Positions 10,121-19,458 of a stretch of DNA of 51,680 bases are shown piece after piece. A program made the translations under genes and the position numbers. Every line of letters starts with the position of its first letter. Position 1 is the first letter of the stretch. Where the stretch lies: assembly GCA_947447395.1 (NCBI GenBank), contig CANFJH010000003.1:1-51680 (forward strand). The letters are read 5' to 3'. The DNA comes from Microbacteriaceae bacterium (GTDB lineage Bacteria; Actinomycetota; Actinomycetes; Actinomycetales; Microbacteriaceae). The notes under the pieces were generated by a model that did no database searches, was not told where the DNA came from, and was given only the letters and a program-made list of their open reading frames with translations.

Positions 10121-11443
10121 GTGAACTTGGAGACAATCTTTGAACTTACTGAGCCGCTTGCTGCGCGCATGCGTCCAAGGACAATAGGCGAGATTGTTGG
10201 GCAAGATTCAATCCTTGGCCCTGGTTCACCACTTCATCGATTGCTTGCGGGGGAAACCAGGGGAGCGCAGTCTGTTTTACTTTGGGGCCCTCCTGGGAGT
10301 GGAAAGACGTCGATTACCAATGTATTGGCAGCCTCCAACGGTAGGCGCTTGGCAGTTCTGAGCGCAATATCCGCGGGTGTAAAAGAGGTAAGGGAAGTAA
10401 TTGAAAAGGCTAAGGCCGATTCTGAATTATATGGAACAGAAACCGTTTTGTTCCTGGATGAAATCCACAGATTCTCAAAGGCGCAGCAAGATTCGCTTCT
10501 GCCGTCGGTAGAAGCAGGCTGGGTGACTCTTGTTGCCGCTACCACGGAGAACCCCTCCTTCAGTGTGATCGCACCGCTAATTTCTAGATCACTCGTGATT
10601 CAGCTTGAGGCACTTTCAGAAATTGACTTGAAAAATTTGATTCGAAGCGCTCTCGAAAGTGATCGCGGTTTTTCCGGCCATGTTTCGATTGGTTCTGACT
10701 CTTTAGGCGAACTGGTGCGGGTCTCTCAAGGTGATGCCAGGCGCGCGTTAACTTTTCTAGAGGCGTTGGCGTTTGCTGCTTGGCAGCGGTCTAAACAATC
10801 GCCCCAAGTAATCATCGAATTGGATGACTTCAAAACTGCTCTGAGCGCAGCTCCCGTTCGTTACGACAAGGACGGAGATAGCCACTACGACGTCATTAGC
10901 GCGTTCATTAAGTCTGTTCGCGGGTCCGATGCCGACGCAGCAATCTATTGGCTAGCTCGAATGATTGAAGGGGGAGAGGACCCTAGGTTCATTGCCCGGC
11001 GCCTCATGATATTAGCCGCCGAAGATATTGGCTTGGCCGATCCCAACGCACTGGTTTTGGCTACGTCAGCTGCACAATCGGTTGCACTGATTGGTATGCC
11101 CGAAGGGCGAATTGCGTTATCAGAGGCAACCATCTACCTCGCTCTCGCGCCCAAATCAAATGCAGCATATCTTGCAATTAACGAGGCAATTGCTGATGTT
11201 CGAGCTGGGATGGTAGTTCCCGTTCCAAAGGCGCTTAGATCTTCTAACTACGCCGGGTCAGAGAGTTACGGCAACGGAAACGGCTACAAATATCCGCACG
11301 ATGAAAATTCTGCCATCGTGAAGCAAACCTATTTGGATGGTAAACCTTCAACAAGGCAGTATTACCGACCAAAGCGATTTGGAAACGAAACCGAACTAGC
11401 GAATCTCTGGGAACGTATTCGCAAGATTGTTCGTGGCAAATAG
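10121..11443 (+). CDS. rarA: Replication-associated recombination protein A (RarA/MgsA-type AAA+ ATPase; GTG start)
   Basis: LLWGPPGSGKTSI, VLFLDEIHRFSKAQQDSLLPSVE, AATTENPSFSV, LMILAAEDIGLADPNAL. Confidence 0.95.
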   Translation: MNLETIFELTEPLAARMRPRTIGEIVGQDSILGPGSPLHRLLAGETRGAQSVLLWGPPGSGKTSITNVLAASNGRRLAVLSAISAGVKEVREVIEKAKADSELYGTETVLFLDEIHRFSKAQQDSLLPSVEAGWVTLVAATTENPSFSVIAPLISRSLVIQLEALSEIDLKNLIRSALESDRGFSGHVSIGSDSLGELVRVSQGDARRALTFLEALAFAAWQRSKQSPQVIIELDDFKTALSAAPVRYDKDGDSHYDVISAFIKSVRGSDADAAIYWLARMIEGGEDPRFIARRLMILAAEDIGLADPNALVLATSAAQSVALIGMPEGRIALSEATIYLALAPKSNAAYLAINEAIADVRAGMVVPVPKALRSSNYAGSESYGNGNGYKYPHDENSAIVKQTYLDGKPSTRQYYRPKRFGNETELANLWERIRKIVRGK

Positions 11444-11456
11444 CAGGATTTCTTGC

Positions 11457-11462
11457 TAAAGT
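11457..11462 (+). promoter_or_regulatory. Candidate -10 box (TAAAGT) for rpsD; possible -35 GTGGCA at 11433-11438, 18-bp spacer
   Basis: TANNNT hexamer; predicted start about 11469 gives a leader of about 110 nt. Pattern-based only. Confidence 0.35.
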
Positions 11463-11474
11463 TGAAAAGTTGCT

Positions 11475-11553
11475 ATTTACTTCAAGCTCTCTGGCTGCGA
11501 GAAGAAGTAAATGATGCTCAATTAGCAGAGCATTCCTAGGCAGTAGAAAACTG
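11475..11553 (+). other. Structured 5' leader candidate of rpsD (three consecutive inverted repeats)
   Basis: Perfect 9-bp arms ATTTACTTC(11475-11483)/GAAGTAAAT(11504-11512) with inner TCTC/GAGA; perfect 6-bp arms ATGCTC(11514-11519)/GAGCAT(11528-11533); 4-bp CAGT(11541-11544)/ACTG(11550-11553). Confidence 0.6.
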
Positions 11554-11579
11554 TTAACGAATTATTCCGAAAGGATCAC

Positions 11580-12209
11580 GTGTCTAAGACTTCACGTACC
11601 CGCAGCAAAACCCGTCTATCGCGCGCCCTTGGCCTAGCTCTTACCCCTAAGGCAGCCAAGTACCTTGAGAAGCGTCCATACGCTCCAGGTCAGCACGGCC
11701 GCACCAAGCGTAAGGCCGACAGCGACTTCGCCGTTCGTCTTCGCGAGAAGCAGCGCCTACGCGCCCAGTACGGTATTCGCGAGGCTCAGCTTCGTAACAC
11801 CTTCGTTGAGGCAAAGCGCACCGAAGGTCTAACTGGTGAGAACCTTGTTGAATTGCTAGAAATGCGTCTTGACGCACTAGTACTTCGCGCAGGTTTCGCT
11901 CGCACTATTTCACAGGCTCGTCAGATGGTTGTTCACCGTCACATCCTGGTAAACGGTCAGCGCGTTGACCGTCCTAGCTTCCGCGTGAAGCCAGGACAAA
12001 CCATTCACGTTCACGAGAAGAGCGAACGCACCGAGCCTTTCCAGGTTGCTGCAGCCGGCGGTCACGTCGACGTTCTTCCGCCAGTGCCTGGATACCTAGA
12101 TGTTCAGTTGGACAAGCTACACGCAACCCTAACTCGCCGCCCAAAGCGTGCCGAGGTTCCGGTTACCTGTGAAGTTCAGCTTGTTGTTGAGTACTACGCA
12201 GCTCGCTAG
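11580..12209 (+). CDS. rpsD: 30S ribosomal protein S4 (GTG start)
   Basis: LTPKAAKYLEKRPYAPGQHGR; S4 RNA-binding domain MRLDALVLRAGFARTISQARQMVVHRHILVNG. Confidence 0.98.
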   Translation: MSKTSRTRSKTRLSRALGLALTPKAAKYLEKRPYAPGQHGRTKRKADSDFAVRLREKQRLRAQYGIREAQLRNTFVEAKRTEGLTGENLVELLEMRLDALVLRAGFARTISQARQMVVHRHILVNGQRVDRPSFRVKPGQTIHVHEKSERTEPFQVAAAGGHVDVLPPVPGYLDVQLDKLHATLTRRPKRAEVPVTCEVQLVVEYYAAR

Positions 12210-12229
12210 TACTAGAAGTTAGGAACCCG

Positions 12230-12577
12230 ATGAGTGGTGGCGAAGTTGCAGCAGTAATAGCTGCTAGCGCCTTGGCGTTGTTTGTGGTTTTCCTTGCCGT
12301 TCCGTTGTTGAAGTTGGGCAAGTTGCTCGACGAGACTACTGAAACGGTAAAGGAAATAAACGACACACTTCCGTCACTACTCACGGGCCTTAACGAATCT
12401 GTCAATCAGACCAATAAGCAATTGGCGAAGATTGACGCAATTACAGACAACGTCGCCGACGTTAGCGCCAACATACAATCGTTGGTCGCTGTATTCTCGG
12501 CATCACTCGGTTCGCCACTTTTGAAGCTTGCTGGTTACCTGAAGGGGTTCAGTAACTTCATGGGTAAGAAGAAATAG
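12230..12577 (+). CDS. DUF948 domain-containing membrane protein
   Basis: One N-terminal TM followed by a coiled region (LDETTETVKEINDTLPSLLTGLNESVNQTNKQLAKIDAITDNV), DUF948-like; position between rpsD and alaS is typical in Actinobacteria. Confidence 0.8.
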   Translation: MSGGEVAAVIAASALALFVVFLAVPLLKLGKLLDETTETVKEINDTLPSLLTGLNESVNQTNKQLAKIDAITDNVADVSANIQSLVAVFSASLGSPLLKLAGYLKGFSNFMGKKK

Positions 12578-12587
12578 GTTCTCAACT

Positions 12588-12803
12588 ATGAAAAAGCTTT
12601 TTTGGCTTGCAGCCGGTATTTCCGTTGGCCTCATTGCCGCCAAGGAAATTGAGAAGAACCCTAAGGCTAAAGCCGCCTATGACGATGCCACAGATCGTCT
12701 ACGCGCATTTGCGCAAGCTTTCGTAGAAGGCTATGAAGAAGAATCTAAGCCGGCAGCAAAGCCTGCAGCCAAGCGCACGTCGGCACCAAAGACAGCCAAG
12801 TAA
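12588..12803 (+). CDS. Small hypothetical membrane protein with Lys/Ala/Pro-rich tail
   Basis: ORF with N-terminal hydrophobic helix and KPAAKPAAKRTSAPKTAK tail; conserved position upstream of alaS. Confidence 0.7.
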   Translation: MKKLFWLAAGISVGLIAAKEIEKNPKAKAAYDDATDRLRAFAQAFVEGYEEESKPAAKPAAKRTSAPKTAK

Positions 12804-12806
12804 GCG

Positions 12807-15458
12807 ATGAAGACCGCTGAAATCAGGCGGCGTTGGCTAGAGTTCTTCGCTAGTAAACAACACACCGTCGTTCCATCCGCATCACTAATTAGTGAAGATC
12901 CTTCACTGCTTTTCACCGTTGCCGGTATGGTTCCATTCATTCCCTACATGTCTGGTCTTGTTCCGGCACCATACCCGCGTGCAACCAGTGTTCAAAAATG
13001 TATTCGCACTCTTGACATCGAGGAAGTGGGTAAGACCACCCGTCACGGTACTTTCTTCCAAATGAACGGTAATTTCTCTTTCGGAGATTACTTTAAGCGC
13101 GAAGCAATCAGCTATGCCTGGGAATTTTTGACTTCCCCCCAAGCCAAAGGTGGCCTTGAGTTAAACCCGGAACTGCTCTGGGTCACTGTTTACAAAGACG
13201 ATGATGAGGCAATTGAACTTTGGCGCGAGATCGCCGACATTCCGATGGCCCGAATCCAGCGCTTGGGCATGAAAGACAATTTCTGGTCCACGGGGCAACC
13301 GGGCCCTGCTGGCCCTTGTTCGGAAATTTACTATGACCGAGGTCCGGAGTACGGCATCGAGGGCGGTCCAGAAGCCGACGATAACCGTTACATCGAAATC
13401 TGGAACCTTGTCTTCATGCAGTATGAGCGTGGCAAAGGTCTCGGCAAGGATGATTTCGAAATTCTTGGTGAGCTCCCAAAAAAGAACATCGATACGGGCA
13501 TGGGCCTAGAGCGAGTTGCCTTCCTAATGCAAGGTGTTGAGAACCTCTACGAAATCGATGAGGTTCGTCCCGTTCTAGACCTAGCAGCTCAGCTTGCAAA
13601 TAAAACTTACGGCGCATTAGTTGAAGACGACGTTCGCCTTCGCGTCGTAGCAGACCATATTCGTTCGGCATTGATGCTGATTGGTGACGGCGTTTCCCCT
13701 GGTAACGACGGCCGTGGCTACGTGCTTCGTCGTTTACTACGTAGATCAATTCGCGCCATGCGTTTGATGGGCGTTAACGAACCAGTCATTGGAAAGCTAA
13801 TAACTGTTTCTAAAGATGCCATGAAGGATTCTTACCCTGAGTTAGAGGCTGACTTCAAACGCATTATTACTTCGGCTGTTGCCGAAGAAGAAGCATTCTT
13901 GCGTACCCTCACCAGCGGTTCACTGGTTCTTGATCAGGCCATTGCCGATGTGAAGTCGTCAAAGGGCTCGATCCTCGGTGGCGAATCCGCATTCCTCTTG
14001 CATGACACTTACGGTTTCCCAATTGACTTGACCTTAGAAATCGCCGAGGAAGCTGGCCTTTCTGTGGACAGAGACGGTTTCACGTCGCTAATGACGGAAC
14101 AGCGTGACCGAGCAAAGGCCGATGCCAGAGAAAAGAAGCTGGGTGGAACCGACCTTTCGGTTTACTCCGCTTTCCGTGCTCTAGGTACCACTAAGTTCAC
14201 TGGTTACGAAGAACTCGAATCAGATGGCAAGGTTCTTGGTTTGGTTCACGATGGACAGTCGGTCAAGGTGCTCTCCCATGGAAGCGTCGGAGAAATTATT
14301 CTCGACACCACGAGTCTTTACGCTGAATCTGGTGGCCAGGCGGCTGACGCTGGAACCATTCGAGGTGAGGGCTTTGAACTCGAGGTTCTAGACGTTCAGA
14401 AGCCAGTTAAGGGCTTAGTTTCACACAAGGTCCTTGTTCGTTCTGGTGAGGTTTCAGTAAACTCCAAAGCCGTCACCGCGGTTGACGAAGATTGGCGTTT
14501 GGGCGCTTGTCAGGCACACTCGGCAACCCATGTTCTTCACGCCGCACTGCGTCAAGTGCTAGGCCCATCGGCACTGCAGTCTGGCTCTTACAATAAGCCG
14601 GGCTATCTTCGTCTCGATTTCGCCTGGAATCAAGCGCTTTCAATTGAAACCAAGAGCGAACTTGAAGAAGTCAGCAACTTGGCTATTCGGCGCGACCTTG
14701 CCGTAAGCAGCAATCTAATGTCGCAGGCAGAGGCCAAAGAATTTGGCGCCGTTGCTTTGTTCGGTGAAACCTACGACGAACTGGTTCGAGTGATTCAAAT
14801 CGGTGGACCATGGTCGCGTGAACTTTGTGGTGGTACTCACGTTAGTCGTTCTAGTCAAATTGGTTTGCTTTCGCTAGGCGCCGAGGCTTCGGTGGGTTCG
14901 GGTGCCAGGCGTATTGAAGCATTTGTTGGTATGGAAGCCTTCCGTTCACTAACTCTTGAGCGTTCGTTAGTTGCACGATTGACTGATCTCGCCAAGGTTC
15001 CTGCGGCAGCTCTCGAGGAGAAACTGCAGCAAACTTTTGAGGAACTCCGTAACGTTCAGAAACGTCTTGCGCTCATTGAACAGCAAGCACTTCAAGGTCG
15101 AATCCCAGCCTGGGTAGCCTCGGCGAAGGTTATCGGTGGCCAAAAGGTAGCCGTTGCAGATCTTGGCATTGTTGATGGTGCTGATGTTTTACGCACTATT
15201 GGCGCCGGACTTCGTGCGGAATTAGGCGAAGCGAGCGTTTCGATTGTTTCAGCACTGCTTGCAGACAAGCCAGCCGTTCTAGTTGCCGTTGGTTCGGCGG
15301 CAATTGCAAGGGGTGTAAAGGCTGGGGCACTCGTAAAGCTTGCCTCTGCAGTTCTTGGCGGTGGCGGCGGTGGTAAAGATGATATGGCTCAGGGTGGCGG
15401 AACCGACTCGTCAAAGCTTTCATTGGCAATTGAAGCCATCGAAAAGGCTCTCGCCTAA
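12807..15458 (+). CDS. alaS: Alanine--tRNA ligase
   Basis: FFASKQHTVVPSASLI, FTVAGMVPFIPYMSG, AHSATHVLHAALRQVLG, C-terminal GGGGGGKDDMAQGGG. Confidence 0.98.
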   Translation: MKTAEIRRRWLEFFASKQHTVVPSASLISEDPSLLFTVAGMVPFIPYMSGLVPAPYPRATSVQKCIRTLDIEEVGKTTRHGTFFQMNGNFSFGDYFKREAISYAWEFLTSPQAKGGLELNPELLWVTVYKDDDEAIELWREIADIPMARIQRLGMKDNFWSTGQPGPAGPCSEIYYDRGPEYGIEGGPEADDNRYIEIWNLVFMQYERGKGLGKDDFEILGELPKKNIDTGMGLERVAFLMQGVENLYEIDEVRPVLDLAAQLANKTYGALVEDDVRLRVVADHIRSALMLIGDGVSPGNDGRGYVLRRLLRRSIRAMRLMGVNEPVIGKLITVSKDAMKDSYPELEADFKRIITSAVAEEEAFLRTLTSGSLVLDQAIADVKSSKGSILGGESAFLLHDTYGFPIDLTLEIAEEAGLSVDRDGFTSLMTEQRDRAKADAREKKLGGTDLSVYSAFRALGTTKFTGYEELESDGKVLGLVHDGQSVKVLSHGSVGEIILDTTSLYAESGGQAADAGTIRGEGFELEVLDVQKPVKGLVSHKVLVRSGEVSVNSKAVTAVDEDWRLGACQAHSATHVLHAALRQVLGPSALQSGSYNKPGYLRLDFAWNQALSIETKSELEEVSNLAIRRDLAVSSNLMSQAEAKEFGAVALFGETYDELVRVIQIGGPWSRELCGGTHVSRSSQIGLLSLGAEASVGSGARRIEAFVGMEAFRSLTLERSLVARLTDLAKVPAAALEEKLQQTFEELRNVQKRLALIEQQALQGRIPAWVASAKVIGGQKVAVADLGIVDGADVLRTIGAGLRAELGEASVSIVSALLADKPAVLVAVGSAAIARGVKAGALVKLASAVLGGGGGGKDDMAQGGGTDSSKLSLAIEAIEKALA

Positions 15459-15459
15459 C

Positions 15460-15918
15460 ATGCGTATGGGTCGCCGAATCGCGATCGATTACGGTGCAGC
15501 GCGAATCGGTGTTGCCATGTCTTCGGTAGATGCTTTGATTTCTTCTCCTCTAGCAACCGTGCAGGCAGGGGAGAAAGCTGTTTCCGAAGTCGCAATGTTG
15601 ATTCAAGAGCAAGACGTCATAGAAGTTTTTGTAGGACTACCTTTGAATTTGCAGGGTGAACACACCAAATCAACTGCCGATGCAATTCAATTTGCCTTTG
15701 AACTTCAGTCAATAATTGGATGCGAAATTCGAATGATTGACGAACGTTTGTCCACGAGAGCAGCCCAAGGTCAGATGTTTGCCTCCGGGAAAAACACCAA
15801 GAGTTCTCGCAGCCTAATTGACGCCGCTGCTGCTAGCCTGATTTTAGAGGGTGCAATCGCCTTCGAAAAAACAACTGGTAATGCACCAGGTAAATCACTT
15901 TCGGAGTTTGATGCGTAA
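15460..15918 (+). CDS. ruvX: Putative pre-16S rRNA nuclease (YqgF/RuvX); start trimmed from track ORF
   Basis: MRMGRRIAIDYGAARIGVAMSS, VGLPLNLQGEHTKS, IRMIDERLSTRAAQ. ATG at 15460 lies just after the alaS stop. Confidence 0.92.
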   Translation: MRMGRRIAIDYGAARIGVAMSSVDALISSPLATVQAGEKAVSEVAMLIQEQDVIEVFVGLPLNLQGEHTKSTADAIQFAFELQSIIGCEIRMIDERLSTRAAQGQMFASGKNTKSSRSLIDAAAASLILEGAIAFEKTTGNAPGKSLSEFDA

Positions 15919-16948
15919 AGGTAAGTTAATCGCCATATTGCTTGGCGCTCTTTTAGTTGTTGGCAGTATTTCAGGCTATGCATTTAGGGGTCAAATTAGG
16001 GCAGCCCTTGATTCAATTTCCGGCGCCGACTACCAGGGTTCTGGTTCTGGAAGTGTCACGCTAGTCATTTCAGCTGGTGATACCGGTGAACAGGTTGCGA
16101 ATAGTCTCGTAAAGCTTGGAATCACCAAAGATTTGAACTTCACATACAAGCGAATTATCTCTAAGAATCCAAACTTCGTTCCGGGTTCATTTCTTCTGCA
16201 CAAGAAGATGTCGGCAGACTCCGCGTTAGCGCTGATTGTCAATCCAAGTTCCAAAGTGGTGAACCGCGTAACCATCAAGGAAGGTCTTCGAATTGGAGTC
16301 GTTTTGGCCCAATTGTCGAAAGCTACGGGAATTCCACTTTCTGATTTTGAATCTTCCGTTTCAGATCCAACAACATTCGGATTGCCAGCAAACCTACCCA
16401 ACATGGACGGGTATCTATTTCCCGCAACTTACGAACTAGAACCTGGTTCCAAGGCTGTAACAATCATTCAGACCATGGTGGACCGAATGAACGTGGAGTT
16501 GAAGAAGTTTGGCGTTTCGGACACCGATCGTCACAAGGTTCTCACCATGGCGTCTGTGATTCAGAAGGAAGCACGCCTAACGCCCGATTTCTACAAAGTA
16601 TCCCGGGTCTTCTATAACCGCATTGCTCAAGGAATGCACCTGCAATCGGATGCCACAGTGAGTTACGGAAGTGGAGGCAACACGGTAACCACAACCAATG
16701 CAGAGCGCGCCGACGGAAATGGTTACAACACTTACGTTCACGCAGGACTTCCGATTGGTCCAATCGGGGCTCCTGGGGCAACCGCGATTGATGCTGCGCT
16801 GCACCCAGCGGCTGGTACTTGGCTCTATTTCTGTGCCATAAACCTAAAAACGGGTGAAACCGTTTTTAGTACGACCTACGCTGAACACAGTGTTGCAGTT
16901 AAAAAGTGGCAGCAGTGGATGCATGACAATCCGGGTTGGAATGGCTAG
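15911..16948 (+). CDS. mltG: Endolytic murein transglycosylase MltG (YceG); start trimmed from track ORF
   Basis: N-terminal TM, MDGYLFPATYELEPG, VLTMASVIQKEARL, LPIGPIGAPGATAIDAALHPA. ATG at 15911 overlaps the ruvX stop. Confidence 0.93.
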   Translation: MRKGKLIAILLGALLVVGSISGYAFRGQIRAALDSISGADYQGSGSGSVTLVISAGDTGEQVANSLVKLGITKDLNFTYKRIISKNPNFVPGSFLLHKKMSADSALALIVNPSSKVVNRVTIKEGLRIGVVLAQLSKATGIPLSDFESSVSDPTTFGLPANLPNMDGYLFPATYELEPGSKAVTIIQTMVDRMNVELKKFGVSDTDRHKVLTMASVIQKEARLTPDFYKVSRVFYNRIAQGMHLQSDATVSYGSGGNTVTTTNAERADGNGYNTYVHAGLPIGPIGAPGATAIDAALHPAAGTWLYFCAINLKTGETVFSTTYAEHSVAVKKWQQWMHDNPGWNG

Positions 16949-17726
16949 TACTCATCTTGCTGTGCTCGGCTCGCCGATCGAACACAGTAAGTCGCCATTG
17001 ATTCATGCCGCCGCATATGCGGCTTTGGGTCTTGATTGGGACTACGGTCGCTATCGCATTGAATCAGCAGAGCTTAGTGGATTTCTAGCGCTTCGAGATT
17101 CAGATTGGCGAGGTTTAAGTCTCACGATGCCGCTAAAAGAAGAGGCCTTCAAGCTTTCTATTCCCTCCTGCCCAGTAGCCGAGGCAACTGGAATTGTTAA
17201 CACTCTCCTGCACACGGATGAGGGGTGGGAAGGGTACAACACAGACTCCTTTGGAATAACCCAAGCGATTCGGGAGAATGGCAATGGCAACGAAGATCTG
17301 ATTAACATCCTTGGCTCTGGTGCAACTGCTCGTTCAGCAATTTACGCTGCACGACAATTAAATCCATCGGCGAACATCAGACTCTTTGCAAGAAAAAATG
17401 TAGAAATAAATGGGCTAGTTTCCGAACCACTCGAAGACTTTTATTCTGCTGGCAACTTCGGACTCACTATTTCAACGCTTCCCGGAAATGTCGAACACCC
17501 AGAACTTCAGGTCTCCGGAGATGCAGTAATTCTTGATGTTGCCTACAGTCCTTGGCCGTCAAAATTGGCATCTTCATGGAATCAAGCCAATCGAATAAGC
17601 GGCCTAGAAATGCTACTTTGGCAAGCGCTAGTTCAGGTAAGAATTTTTTATCAGGGTGACGGTTCAATTGAATTGCCGAACGAATCCGAAGTTTTTGAGG
17701 CAATGAGGGTCAGCGTCCGAGCCTAA
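16941..17726 (+). CDS. aroE: Shikimate dehydrogenase family protein; start trimmed from track ORF
   Basis: MASTHLAVLGSPIEHSKSPLIHAAAYAALGLDWDY; MPLKEEA; NILGSGATARSAIYA. In aro cluster. Confidence 0.9.
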   Translation: MASTHLAVLGSPIEHSKSPLIHAAAYAALGLDWDYGRYRIESAELSGFLALRDSDWRGLSLTMPLKEEAFKLSIPSCPVAEATGIVNTLLHTDEGWEGYNTDSFGITQAIRENGNGNEDLINILGSGATARSAIYAARQLNPSANIRLFARKNVEINGLVSEPLEDFYSAGNFGLTISTLPGNVEHPELQVSGDAVILDVAYSPWPSKLASSWNQANRISGLEMLLWQALVQVRIFYQGDGSIELPNESEVFEAMRVSVRA

Positions 17727-17756
17727 AAACCCCTCGACTGTGCGACAATTGAACGC

Positions 17757-18962
17757 ATGTTACGTTGGCTTACCGCAGGTGAATCTCATGGCCCAGAGCT
17801 CATTGCCGTCCTAGAGGGTCTTCCTTCTGGTGTGCCAGTAACCACTTCAGACATTCAAGATGCATTGGCGCGTAGGCGACTGGGATACGGTCGTGGGGCT
17901 CGAATGAAGTTCGAAAAAGACGAGGTAACACTTTCTGGTGGTGTTCGTCATGGACTTTCAATGGGTGGACCGGTTGCAATTAGCATCGCCAACACCGAAT
18001 GGCCAAAGTGGCAAGAAGTTATGTCTGCCGACCCTGTTGATCCTGAAGCGCTTAGTGGCGCGCGCGCTGAGGCACTAACCAGACCGAGACCTGGGCACGC
18101 TGATTTCACTGGCATGCAGAAATACGGATTTTTAGACTCGAGACCTATTCTTGAGCGAGCTTCGGCTCGCGAAACGGCTGCCAGAGTCGCAATTGGTGAG
18201 GTTGCTGAACGCTTTTTGGATCAACTTGGAATCCACCTTGTCACTCACACAGTGGCTATTGGCTCTGTGTCTGGTGGGCGAGATGTGAAGCGTCCTAGTT
18301 TCAATGATTTAGCGGTGCTTGATGCTGATGAAGTTCGTTGTTTCGACAAACGCCTTTCGGATGCGCTTATCGCTGAGATTGAGGCGGCTCACAAAGATGG
18401 CGACACTCTAGGCGGCGTAGTTGAAACTTTGGTTTACGGGCTTCCTCCTGGCTTGGGTTCATTCGTGCACTGGGATCGCCGTTTAGATTCTCAAATTGCT
18501 GGGGCCGTAATGGGGGTTCAGGCCATTAAGGGGGTTGAAATTGGAGACGGTTTTGACACCGCCCTTCGTCGCGGTTCAGTTGCTCACGACGAACTTGTAC
18601 GTGATGCGGCAGGTGTCACTCATCGCCTTAGTGATCGTGCCGGTGGTATCGAAGGCGGCATGTCAAACGGTGAAGTCGTTGTTGTGCGGGCGGCCATGAA
18701 ACCAATCTCTACGATTCCGCGAGCTTTGGCTACCATCGATGTTGCAACCGGTGAGGCAGCCAAGGCGCATCACCAAAGAAGTGATGTTTGTGCTGTACCT
18801 GCTGCTGGAGTTGTCACCCAGGCAATGATCGCCCTAGTGATTGCAAATGCTGTGCTTGAAAAGTTTGGTGGCGATTCTGTTGCCGAGACCAAGAGAAATC
18901 TCGATTCTTACCTAGCTAATATTCCTGAGGTGCTCACCTCCGAAATCGTTCGAGATGCATAA
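17757..18962 (+). CDS. aroC: Chorismate synthase
   Basis: [53 protein letters not shown]. Confidence 0.98.
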   Translation: MLRWLTAGESHGPELIAVLEGLPSGVPVTTSDIQDALARRRLGYGRGARMKFEKDEVTLSGGVRHGLSMGGPVAISIANTEWPKWQEVMSADPVDPEALSGARAEALTRPRPGHADFTGMQKYGFLDSRPILERASARETAARVAIGEVAERFLDQLGIHLVTHTVAIGSVSGGRDVKRPSFNDLAVLDADEVRCFDKRLSDALIAEIEAAHKDGDTLGGVVETLVYGLPPGLGSFVHWDRRLDSQIAGAVMGVQAIKGVEIGDGFDTALRRGSVAHDELVRDAAGVTHRLSDRAGGIEGGMSNGEVVVVRAAMKPISTIPRALATIDVATGEAAKAHHQRSDVCAVPAAGVVTQAMIALVIANAVLEKFGGDSVAETKRNLDSYLANIPEVLTSEIVRDA

Positions 18963-19458
18963 GACCGGAGCCATTGTTTTGGTTGGTCCGATGGGTGTTG
19001 GAAAGACCACTATCGGTAAGAAGTTGGCGAAACGGCTCCAAGTTCCATTCGTTGACACAGACGTTTTGGTCGCAAACCAACATGGCGAAATAACCAAGAT
19101 CTTTGCCGAAAAGGGAGAGGCAGTTTTTCGAGAATTCGAAGAGGCTTGCGTCTTGAAGGCCATCGGCGAACCATCCGTAGTCGCTACGGGTGGGGGAGCA
19201 GTACTCAGTGAACACACTCGAGCTGCACTTGGTGAAACAAAGGTTGTCTACCTGAGTACCGATGGAAAGCATATGGCGTCTCGATTGGGTGGAGGGAATC
19301 GTCCACTTTTGAAAAATGGCCTCTCCGACTGGCGTCGCATCTATGAGTCGAGGCGCGAGCTCTACGAGCAAGTAGCCGATATAACCGTTGATACTTCTGG
19401 AACGCCACTTAAGGCGTTAGTTGAAGAGATCGCAACCAGATTGGAAGAAATTGTCTGA
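18955..19458 (+). CDS. aroK: Shikimate kinase
   Basis: [36 protein letters not shown]; between aroC and aroB. Confidence 0.95.
   Translation: MHKTGAIVLVGPMGVGKTTIGKKLAKRLQVPFVDTDVLVANQHGEITKIFAEKGEAVFREFEEACVLKAIGEPSVVATGGGAVLSEHTRAALGETKVVYLSTDGKHMASRLGGGNRPLLKNGLSDWRRIYESRRELYEQVADITVDTSGTPLKALVEEIATRLEEIV

Noticed and set aside
11444-11579. tRNA or known small RNA gene in the rarA-rpsD gap
   Set aside because: No cloverleaf, T-loop GTTCRANNC or CCA-like end; the structure fits a leader better.
15355-15375. GGTGGCGGCGGTGG G-rich run near the end of alaS
   Set aside because: Encodes the normal AlaRS C-terminal GGGGGGK motif; explained by protein conservation.
17744-17759. GACAAT box 7 nt before the aroC ATG as a leaderless promoter
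   Set aside because: Spacing fits but the first T of TANNNT is missing; kept out of the leaderless list as too weak.
18934-19371. 145-aa minus-strand ORF opposite aroK
   Set aside because: Antisense to a confident shikimate kinase; no recognisable domain.
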